Positions 1 to 7,171 of a DNA stretch of 18,329 nucleotides are shown here, piece by piece; the first letter of the stretch is position 1; the number at the start of each line of letters is the position of its first letter. The stretch lies in the NCBI GenBank assembly GCA_001275005.1, contig JWZX01002430.1, forward strand, positions 1-18,329, in the 5' to 3' direction. The position numbers and the translations under genes were made by a program. The DNA is from Chrysochromulina tobinii (Eukaryota > Haptophyta > Prymnesiales > Chrysochromulinaceae). A model generated the notes under the pieces. It was not told the DNA's origin and did no database searches. It worked only from the letters and a program-made list of their open reading frames with translations.

Positions 1-2544
1 GACCTCCACCCCGCCCTCACCCTCGAGGTGCGTGACGGTGCTCAAGACGGCGCGGGTGGCTCAGCCACCACGATCGCCTTCGTGTGCGGTGCAGAGGACG
101 TGTGCGTGCTGCGCGTGCGCGCGGACGAGCTCGTCGTCGAGCAGCACCACACGTACGCCCTGCACCCGCGTGCGCTCGACACGGGCGTCCATGACACGAC
201 CAAGGGCGGCGACAAGACCGCTGGTGGCTTCGGCGATGGCTTCAAGACGGCGCTCGTCGCCCTCCTCGCACTGCCGCACCGTGCATGCCGCGCGCTCGCC
301 TGGGACTTTTTCTGCGGCGGCCGACACGTGCGCTGGGCCTTTGCGGGCGCGCAGCGCGAGGCCGTTGGCACCTTCGCCTGCTCGACCGTCCTCGAGGTCA
401 CCATCACGAATGAGGCCGCCGCCATCAGCCGCGCGCCGGCGAGCGGCGCCGCCTCGGTGCGCGGCGGCGCTCCGGGCACGTACGAGGTCGTGCCGACACC
501 TTGCGTGCGCGGCGACAACATCATGGTGCAAACGTACCGCGTCGACGGGATCGGCGCCGCCTTCCTTTCGGAGGCGATCTCGCGCCTCCAAGTCTTCTGG
601 AGCGTGCCACGCTCGCAGACGCTCTGCATCGGACGCGGGGACTTCCTCGCTTGTGCCAAGGAGCTGCCGCCCGTGCTTCCGGCGGCCACGCTCGGCGGCA
701 CGGGCGGCGGCAGCTGTGGCTCGAGCAGCCGACCGAGCGCGCCGCGGCGTCCGCAGCCGGGCATCTACATCCGCGGGATCTGGGTGCGAAAGCCCACTCT
801 CGAGGGATCGGTCATGTCCTTCCTCGGCCGTATGAACGTGTCGGGGCGCGACCGGAACGACGTTGACGCTGAGGAGCTCGTCGAGGCTACGTTGCACGTG
901 CTCCGCGCCACGACACACAGCGCGCTGCGCCTGCGCCTGCTCGAGCCGCTCCGGCAGCCCAGATTGCCGAACACGTGGCTGACGAGCAGCCCACGCTTCC
1001 TCAACCAGCTGCTCGAGGCAGCGCCAGAGTTCTTCTTATACGACGTCTTCGGCGTGCCTCGGGGCGCCCTCTTCGTCTCGAAGCGGACCACCGACTCCAT
1101 GGACCCGTTCATCCGGTGGGCCTCTGCCTTCCTCGCACGCCGCGGCGCGCCGCTGCTCCCCCTCGAGCCCAAAGCGAACAAGCACTTGTTCCACGAGGTG
1201 TCCGAGGAGGAGCTGCAAGAGCGCTGCGTGTACGAGCTGCTTCGTGGCGCTAAGCAGAGCCTCGAGCCGCAGGCCAAGCGGCTGCAGAGTGCCTTTGGCA
1301 AGCTGCTGCGCGCGTGTGAGGTCAGTAAGCTCACGGTCCACTTCAGTGGCGAGATTGTCGTCGCGTTCATGCATGGCAACCACGCGTTCGTGCCGTTGCA
1401 GCCGCTCTCGCGTCGGCTGATCTTGTCGGTGCTCAGCGTGGTGCAACGCAAGCTCGGGGTCTTTGACGAGGCTTTCACCCACATGACGCAGGCCATCTTC
1501 GAGACGATGGCCGCTGACGACGCGACGGCCGTCGACGAGGCGCAGGTGGACGCTGCGATCTCGCGCGCCAAGATCGTGCAGCGTGAGGCAGCCGCCTTTC
1601 TGGGCGGTCGCGGGCTCGGGCATCCTCCAAAGGGAGCGGCTGCGGGTGCCAAGGGCGTTCGACCAACGGCCAAGCGCAAGGCCGCGGTGGAGCCTGCGGC
1701 CGTGACCGACCTCACGAGCGACATCGACGAGGCGCCGCCGCCGCCGGATGCCGCGGGTGGCGGCAAGCGCCGGGGCGCAGGTGGCGGAGGCAGCGGCGGA
1801 GGCAGCGCGGGCTCATCGTCGAGCGGAAACGCCGTCCTGGGCGACCAGCAGGCGCAGCTCGCCGATCAAATCGCACAGGTCAACCGGCTGCGCGGGGTGA
1901 TTGGCCATAATGAAGTGCTTCCGGCCTCCGCCTTCAACGATGACGGCGCCGACAGCAACTCTGACGGATGCGTGCAGCCGAGCTCGGCGCTCGTGCCAAC
2001 CGCCGTGTGCGAGGGCGCCGGTGGTGGCCGGTTGCATGCGGACCGGGGCTCGGCCTCGTATCTGCTCTCGATGCCACCCGATGCGCAGGCGGCGCTCCGA
2101 GGCATCCGTGAGGCCCTCAAGGGCGCAAAGCGGCTCGTCGCGCGCGCGCTGCCCTCGGTGCAGCGTCTGCTTGCCGAGGTGGTGTGCGAGGGGTACGACG
2201 CGGCCAACACCGGCTATCTCGGCTTCTGCACCGAGCGGCAGATCATTATCAACCTGTGCCCACTGCTCCAACGCGCGCTCGGCGCTCATCTCGGCGCTCG
2301 ACCGCGCGCCGGCGTCGCCGCCGCGGCTGGCGCTCGCCTGCCTAGCCTGCCCGTCGATCTCGTTCACGAGGTGCTGCTCACGCTGCTCCATGAGCTGGCT
2401 CACATGCTCGAGCGCGGTGGTGGGCATGGTCCGGGGTGGCGTGCCACGCAGGATCGGCTGACGCAGGCGGTGATGGCCCACGCATTCGCGACCATCGGTG
2501 ACGATGGCGTGGCGCTCTGCTGCAAGTGCTGCGACGCAGAGTGA
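1..2544 (+). CDS. GHKL/HSP90-like ATPase fused to SprT/WLM-like zinc metallopeptidase (5' partial)
   Basis: The frame is open from the first base to a TGA at 2542-2544, and the earliest start-like codon (GTG at 28) is not a convincing eukaryotic start, so the 5' end lies outside the window. GGFGDGFKTA (223-252) resembles the glycine-rich ATP-lid motif of GHKL (HSP90/MutL/MORC) ATPases; the N-box and first glycine motif would lie upstream. A segment from IYIRGIWVR (763-789) to GRDR (844-855) resembles the transducer-like part of such ATPases, but I am less sure of that. A Ser/Gly/Pro-rich, basic linker (about 1620-1850, with a KRKAA stretch) follows. The C-terminus has LLHELAH (2383-2403) and a third histidine in GGGHGPGW (2416-2439), giving HExxH plus a GHG-type ligand as in SprT/WLM peptidases. 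It ends in CCKCC, possibly a remnant zinc ribbon. No intron is evident. Expected chemistry is ATP-driven conformational change coupled to metal-dependent proteolysis; the substrate is unknown. The metallopeptidase call is firmer than the ATPase call. Confidence 0.72.
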   Translation, partial: DLHPALTLEVRDGAQDGAGGSATTIAFVCGAEDVCVLRVRADELVVEQHHTYALHPRALDTGVHDTTKGGDKTAGGFGDGFKTALVALLALPHRACRALAWDFFCGGRHVRWAFAGAQREAVGTFACSTVLEVTITNEAAAISRAPASGAASVRGGAPGTYEVVPTPCVRGDNIMVQTYRVDGIGAAFLSEAISRLQVFWSVPRSQTLCIGRGDFLACAKELPPVLPAATLGGTGGGSCGSSSRPSAPRRPQPGIYIRGIWVRKPTLEGSVMSFLGRMNVSGRDRNDVDAEELVEATLHVLRATTHSALRLRLLEPLRQPRLPNTWLTSSPRFLNQLLEAAPEFFLYDVFGVPRGALFVSKRTTDSMDPFIRWASAFLARRGAPLLPLEPKANKHLFHEVSEEELQERCVYELLRGAKQSLEPQAKRLQSAFGKLLRACEVSKLTVHFSGEIVVAFMHGNHAFVPLQPLSRRLILSVLSVVQRKLGVFDEAFTHMTQAIFETMAADDATAVDEAQVDAAISRAKIVQREAAAFLGGRGLGHPPKGAAAGAKGVRPTAKRKAAVEPAAVTDLTSDIDEAPPPPDAAGGGKRRGAGGGGSGGGSAGSSSSGNAVLGDQQAQLADQIAQVNRLRGVIGHNEVLPASAFNDDGADSNSDGCVQPSSALVPTAVCEGAGGGRLHADRGSASYLLSMPPDAQAALRGIREALKGAKRLVARALPSVQRLLAEVVCEGYDAANTGYLGFCTERQIIINLCPLLQRALGAHLGARPRAGVAAAAGARLPSLPVDLVHEVLLTLLHELAHMLERGGGHGPGWRATQDRLTQAVMAHAFATIGDDGVALCCKCCDAE

Positions 2545-2635
2545 GGCGCAGAGTGTGAGCGGAGTGAGCGCATCGAGGCATCGAGTCAGAGGCGCATGCG
2601 TGGAAAGGGGGGCAGCGTGTGTGGCGCGGCAGCGC

Positions 2636-2703
2636 TCACAGTTTCTTGAGAAAGGGTAAGTTGAATCGCCACACAGTTTCTTACGAAAAGGTCAGTTGAA
2701 TCG
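2636..2703. repeat. Two-copy imperfect tandem repeat upstream of the GNAT-transporter gene
   Basis: Two 33-base units at 2636-2668 and 2671-2703 match at 28 of 33 positions with a period of 35. Each contains CACAGTTTCTT and ends AGTTGAATCG. They lie about 70-140 bases upstream of the ATG at 2773, in the 228-base gap after the metallopeptidase gene, so they could be promoter or 5'UTR elements. No known motif is recognised. Confidence 0.7.
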
Positions 2704-2772
2704 ACTGCTCGCGACTATTCACAGGGGACCGCGATTTCCGTGCGATGGTCAGGTGATCCCAGCTCGTCCCTC

Positions 2773-4659
2773 ATGGTGACCATCTCTACCTCTTTCACCG
2801 ACTCTCTACCTCTGCCAACCACTCGACTCCGCTTTGCCTGGTGGGACGACGTCGACGCAGCGCACGCACACGCGCTCTGGGGCAACGCGCAAGTCACATG
2901 TTTGATCGGCGGCCCATGGACAGATGCAGAGGTCGACGAGCGTCTGCAGCAGCAGCACTTATTGCGGCAAAAGCACGGCGTGCAATACTATCCCATCTTT
3001 ACCCGCGGAACGGACGCCTTCGTTGGCTGTTGTGGGCTGCGGCCTAGGCGTGCAGAATGTGCCAGAGATGGTGTCATTGAGTATGAGATCGGCTTTCATC
3101 TGCTGCCCGGCTACTGGGGGCAGCGTCTTGCACCAGAAGCTGCAGCGAGCGTCCTCGCCCACGCCTTTGGCCAGCTCGGCGCCGCGGCTATTTTCGCGGG
3201 TCACCATCCACAGAACGCCGCCTCTCGTAAGGCGCTGCTCCGGCTCGGTTTCGCATTCACGCACGAAGAGCTGTACGTGCCGACTAATTGCATGCACCCG
3301 ACATACGTCGTTGAACGCGGAGTGCCACAGCCGTCGCAGCCTTTGAAGACGACGACCGGCTTCGAGCGGGTGCCCCCTCTCGAGGGCCTGCGGCCGCGCC
3401 GGTGCTGCGGGCTTCCACCGCGCCTGGGTGCGGGGCTCGTGGTGGTACTCATCATGGCAGGCTCCCAGACGGCCTCGTCAGAGCTCACTAAGATCGGCCT
3501 TGCATCCCTGCACGCGCCGTTCTTTATGATGTGGGTGCACACGTCATTCATGGTCTTCGTTCTGCCCATCGCCCTTGCGCTGCATGCGTGCGGCACAGGC
3601 TGCGCAGCGGCGCGCGTGCGCCCGCCGAGCTGGCGCGAGGAGCTGTGGGACGGCGGCGGCGCGGGCGGCCGCCTCGTGACTTGCGGCCTGCGTTGGCGAC
3701 TGGTTCTCACGCCGCCGCGCTGCTGCCAGCAGTCCGTGCCGCCGCTTATCGCGCTCGCGGCAGGCTTCTATGTGCTCTGGGTGGCGGCCAACTATTCGTA
3801 CGCGTCCGCGCTCCAATTCGCGTCGGCCGGGATCGTCACCTCCATCTTCTCGTCCTGCAGCGCCTTCGTGGCCCTCTTCTCTCGCGTGCTGCTCGGAGAG
3901 CCGATGAATGTCGCCAAGGTCATGAGTGTGGGCCTCGCTGTGGGAGGCGTTCTCGTCCTCGGACTCGCGCGCTCCGATGGTGCCGGTACCGGCGCGTCGC
4001 CCCTGCTCGGTGTCCTCCTCGCTCTCGTCGCGTCTCTGAGCGCAGCGGTATACAAGGTCCTGTTCAAATGGGCCTTCCCGGGCGCTCTCTCGTGGCGTCG
4101 GCTCGCTCTGTTCCTCTCGCTGCTGGGGCTCGTCAATGTGGCGCTTGGAACGGCGCCGTGCTTGCTCATGGGGTACAGCGGGCTCGAGGAGCGTTTCTGG
4201 GCGGCAGACCCGCCGCTCTCGACGACGACGTGGCTCGTGCTCTTGGGCGCGTGTGTGCTCGTCCTCGTCTTCAACACCTCGATCGCCGTGGGCATCGCGC
4301 TCACCACGCCGCTCTTCATCTCCATTGGCACCGAGCTCACCATCCCCGCGACAATGCTCGTGGACGTGCTTGCTGCGGGCACCGAGTACACGTGGCTCGA
4401 GTGGCTCGGCGCCGCGCTCCTCATGGCGAGCTTTGCGGTCCTGCTCACGGGTGGAGAGGCGGCAGCAGGCGGCAGCGGCGCTGACGCCGACGAGGGCGAG
4501 CTCGCGGCCGGTCACTTTGACTCTGTGAACGCCGGGCGGGGCATGGTCTCGTCCGGTCAGACGGACAGAGAGAGACTTGAAACTGAGAGTCACGACTGTG
4601 AACAAACTAGCGAAGGGCGTAGCTGCGTTGGGAGCCTATGTTCGCCGGTTGGTCGGTAA
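2773..4659 (+). CDS. GNAT acetyltransferase fused to SLC35F3/F4-like drug/metabolite transporter
   Basis: The first ATG in this frame is at 2773 (the frame opens earlier only at a GTG at 2740), giving 628 residues and TAA at 4657-4659. Residues about 16-181 form a RimJ/RimL-type GNAT N-acetyltransferase: an N-terminal TTRLRF strand, a motif-A region around LLPGYWGQRLAPEA (110-123) for acetyl-CoA binding, and NAASRKALLRLGF (148-160). From about 219 to 560 follows a multi-spanning protein of the drug/metabolite transporter superfamily. ANYSYASAL, LSAAVYKVLFKW and especially ISIGTELTIPATMLVDVL resemble SLC35F3/F4, a family linked to thiamine and related solutes. There is no stop between the two modules. 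A soluble-loop insertion near residues 270-320 is low-complexity. If translated as one chain, a cytosolic acetyltransferase would be tethered to a transporter. An alternative is two genes, the second starting at the internal ATG at 3454. The two domain calls are strong; the fusion is likely but needs RNA evidence. Confidence 0.8.
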   Translation: MVTISTSFTDSLPLPTTRLRFAWWDDVDAAHAHALWGNAQVTCLIGGPWTDAEVDERLQQQHLLRQKHGVQYYPIFTRGTDAFVGCCGLRPRRAECARDGVIEYEIGFHLLPGYWGQRLAPEAAASVLAHAFGQLGAAAIFAGHHPQNAASRKALLRLGFAFTHEELYVPTNCMHPTYVVERGVPQPSQPLKTTTGFERVPPLEGLRPRRCCGLPPRLGAGLVVVLIMAGSQTASSELTKIGLASLHAPFFMMWVHTSFMVFVLPIALALHACGTGCAAARVRPPSWREELWDGGGAGGRLVTCGLRWRLVLTPPRCCQQSVPPLIALAAGFYVLWVAANYSYASALQFASAGIVTSIFSSCSAFVALFSRVLLGEPMNVAKVMSVGLAVGGVLVLGLARSDGAGTGASPLLGVLLALVASLSAAVYKVLFKWAFPGALSWRRLALFLSLLGLVNVALGTAPCLLMGYSGLEERFWAADPPLSTTTWLVLLGACVLVLVFNTSIAVGIALTTPLFISIGTELTIPATMLVDVLAAGTEYTWLEWLGAALLMASFAVLLTGGEAAAGGSGADADEGELAAGHFDSVNAGRGMVSSGQTDRERLETESHDCEQTSEGRSCVGSLCSPVGR

Positions 4660-6374
4660 CAACGTTGGCCTTGTGCGTGAACTTTTCCGAGCGCGCTCTC
4701 ACGTTCATGCTCGCTTTTCGCCGCAAGCGCCGCAAGTGCGCTCACGTTCCGCAGCGACGCTCGCTGTCTCTGCACAAGATGTACCACGACGGTACCTTCA
4801 TGCCTTCGATCGCCCTAGAAGGCACGAAGCACGATGCCGAGCCCATCTGGGTACCTGCCTCGCGACTCGGTGGAGAGGACGAGCCGCGCATGCCACTCTT
4901 CTGGACCATCGACTCAGGCGACCTGAAGCAAGGGGCCGTCGGCGATTGCTGGCTGATCGCGGCAGCGTCATGCCTCGCCAACTACCCCGAGGAGATCGAG
5001 GCCCTCTTCTTCGGCCACGGCGCAGAGGCTGCGCCAGATGGCCGTTACACAGTGCTCTTGTATGACCACCGCACGCGCTCGACGTTGCCAATCGTGATTG
5101 ATGAGCGGGTCCCGTGTGAGAATCTGCAGCCGGGCTACTACGTTCCAGGATACGAACACCTCCGCGGCGGCGTGCCGTGCTTCGCAAAGCCAAACGGCGA
5201 GATGTGGCCGCTGCTTCTTGAGAAAGCGATGGCCAAGATGCTTGGCGGCTATGGATCGCTCGCAGGGGGCACTGAGGCAGCGGCATTTCGGGCGCTCACA
5301 GGCTGCACGAAGCAAGAGACCTGGGAGCGGCGCATGGGCGATGACGCATGGCGGCGTGGGGAGCTCCGCGACGATTCAATGAACACGTTCGTGTTTCGGA
5401 GCGGAGATGAGGTCTCTGCCGATGAGTTGTGGCAGCGACTCGAGGGCTGGTCGAATCGCAATTTCCTCATGTCGGCGTCGGTGGAGGCATCCACTGGCAA
5501 GCTGGAGCGGCGCCGGCCCGACGGACTGATCGAGGGGCACGCGTACTCGCTGCTTATGACCATCACCGTCGGCCATGACTTGGAGGGAGGGTGAGCGTTA
5601 CATACTGCACACTGAGACCCACGCACTCAGCTCTACTGAGTCTCTACACAGCTCTGATTCGACCAGCCACCTTCGAAGCTATTCGAAGCCACCTCCCTCT
5701 AACCTCCGTCTCCGCCGCTCCCGCACCCTTCACGCAGGCCATTTCGGCTACTCAAGCTGCGAAACCCTTGGGGATCTGACGCGGAGTGGACTGGCGACTG
5801 GTCTGATGCGTCGGATACGTGGCGTCGGTGGCCTCAGGTGACCGAAGCGCTCAACTTTCATGCCGCTGCCGATGGCCTCTTCTGGATGAGTTGGGAGGAT
5901 TTCATCCGAACTTTCTCCGACATCGAGGTCTCGCACAAGACGATGCGTTCTGGGCCCGGCGCTACGCGCCGTGCCGCATGGGATCGGCAGAAGCAGGCGG
6001 ATACCCTCTCGGACAAGAAGGGGGACAAGAAGGGGGACAAGAAGGGGGCGGGCGGGGGCGACAAGAAGGGGACGGTAGCGGGCGATAGTCGCGCCGGCCG
6101 TGAGGCCGCACGGCGTATGCAGCGACAAAGGGACCGCGAGGGGAGCCGTTCGACGTCACCCAAGGGCCTCGATCGTACACAGAGATCAGATTACGAGCTG
6201 GCAGATCAGATCCAGCTGGATGCAGTCATCGCTGTTTCCCTTGCCGATGCGCCGACGACGCGGAAGTCGGTGCCGCAGCCGCGTGCACTTAGTGCACAGA
6301 GAGTAGACTACGATCTGGATGCCGCCATCGCTGCTTCCCTCGCTGCTTCACTCACGTTGGCCATCGCAACTTGA
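4638..6374 (+). CDS. Calpain-like cysteine protease with C-terminal tandem UIM-like motifs (two exons)
   Basis: Exon 1 is 4638-5590 and exon 2 is 5738-6374, joined across a 147-base intron, giving about 529 residues. The C2-family papain-like core is clear: GAVGDCWLIAAA carries the nucleophile Cys104, EGHAYSL carries His301, and LKLRNPWG carries Asn327, followed by EWTGDWSD. The protein lacks the EF-hand domain of classical calpains. After the core comes a DKKG repeat and a basic linker, then two helices resembling ubiquitin-interacting motifs (QLDAVIAVSLAD and DLDAAIAASLAAS). Calpains cut substrates in a limited, regulatory way, usually calcium-dependent; UIMs would suggest recruitment to ubiquitinated proteins (inference). 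The start is uncertain: the ATG at 4638 lies inside the end of the upstream frame by 22 bases, and ATGs at 4707 or 4779 would remove the overlap without touching the core. The N-terminal stretch to about residue 30 is hydrophobic then basic. Confidence 0.86.
5591..5737 (+). other. Spliceosomal intron in the calpain-like gene
   Basis: The donor GTGAGCG starts at 5591 and the acceptor TTCACGCAG ends at 5737. Exon 1 ends with two bases (GG) of a codon and exon 2 supplies one G, so the junction encodes Gly and the frame continues as PFRLLKLRNPWG. That is the expected calpain sequence around the catalytic Asn, which supports the exact junction. The intron is 147 bases, a multiple of three, but an in-frame TGA at 5592 stops read-through if it is retained. 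Confidence 0.88.
6012..6071 (+). repeat. 12-base tandem repeat encoding DKKG
   Basis: The unit GACAAGAAGGGG occurs three times in tandem at 6012-6047 and once more at 6060-6071 after a 12-base glycine-rich spacer. It is in frame in calpain exon 2 and makes a lysine/glycine-rich flexible linker between the protease core and the UIM-like motifs. It is likely to vary in copy number between strains. Confidence 0.85.
6189..6353 (+). other. Two UIM-like motifs in the calpain C-terminus
   Basis: The first motif (6189-6248) reads SDYELADQIQLDAVIAVSLAD and the second (6303-6353) VDYDLDAAIAASLAASL. Both share a QR-x-DY-(E/D)-L lead-in and the hydrophobic-x-x-A-x-x-x-S-L pattern of ubiquitin-interacting motifs, with acidic residues before the helix. 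The shared lead-in suggests an internal duplication. The second lacks the acidic residue that usually follows the serine. Ubiquitin binding is an inference. Confidence 0.6.
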
Positions 6375-7171
6375 CCGGTGTTGGGGACTGGCGCTGTAGG
6401 CGCCAAGAGGCGGTGCGACCACACGTGTGCGTGTTGTGTCGCTGTGAATGACTGAATGTGTGTATCGGCGGCGATATGACATATGTGGCCAGTCCCAGAG
6501 TCACAGACGGTATACGACGGTATCGGGTATGGCGCGTCAGCCGGGACCTCTCGCTCTCCGTGCGATTGGCGATTCACTTCCCTCCTCGACGTCGTCGCCT
6601 ACATATCATGCCGCGCGCGAGGACACGTAAAAGCGCGACCCGCGCGGGTACACCGACACGAAATTAGATACATTTTTTCGGCGCGCGGTACACCGGTTTT
6701 GCGGTTCAGACCCGGCACGTCGATAAGCCGAACGCGAACCCGAGTCACTCGACTGGTGAGTGTGGCGTTTAGTGTGGCGTTCCCCTGTGGCGTGTCTCCC
6801 GCGCGGCGGCGTGGGCGAGGGCATATTGTCAATTCGTCATGGCGCCTCCCGCCGTCCCGCGACCCGCGTCCAGACCCACACCAGGCCCTCGCTTGGGCTC
6901 CGCTGTCCACAACTGCGACTCCGATCTTCTATGTGCAGCCTCTCGCATGCCGTTGCGCATCCCATGTGTGCTCGTCCGCTCGCGCAGCTTGCTGGCGCGC
7001 TTCTTCCACACTGCCGCCACACTTGGCTGAAGGCTTCGCCCCCTACGCTCGCCCCTCCGCGATCGCCTTCGCGTATCCTAATATCGTACTGCGGCAGCCT
7101 ACTCCACACTCTCTCAGTAGCCGGCGCTGCTCGCTCGTCGTCAACTGGCCCCATTCTTGATTAGAAAGGTG
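6375..7171. other. Gene-free spacer between convergent calpain and RING-CH genes
   Basis: About 800 bases hold the two 3' ends. Open frames here have no recognisable domain and unnatural composition, so I call none. A 12-base tandem duplication (AGTGTGGCGTTT/C) lies at 6759-6782. The phrase CGGTACACCG occurs near 6687, with a related GGGTACACCG near 6647. No RNA gene is recognised. Confidence 0.6.

Noticed and set aside
765-1766. Long minus-strand frame opposite the first gene
   Set aside because: Ser/Arg/Ala-rich shadow of the real + strand coding frame, with no motif.
3544-4605. 353-codon minus-strand frame opposite the transporter
   Set aside because: Charged low-complexity shadow; the + strand encodes conserved membrane helices.
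6483-7160. A 225-codon open frame on the + strand
   Set aside because: No domain, unnatural composition and several rival open frames on both strands; typical of GC-rich non-coding DNA.
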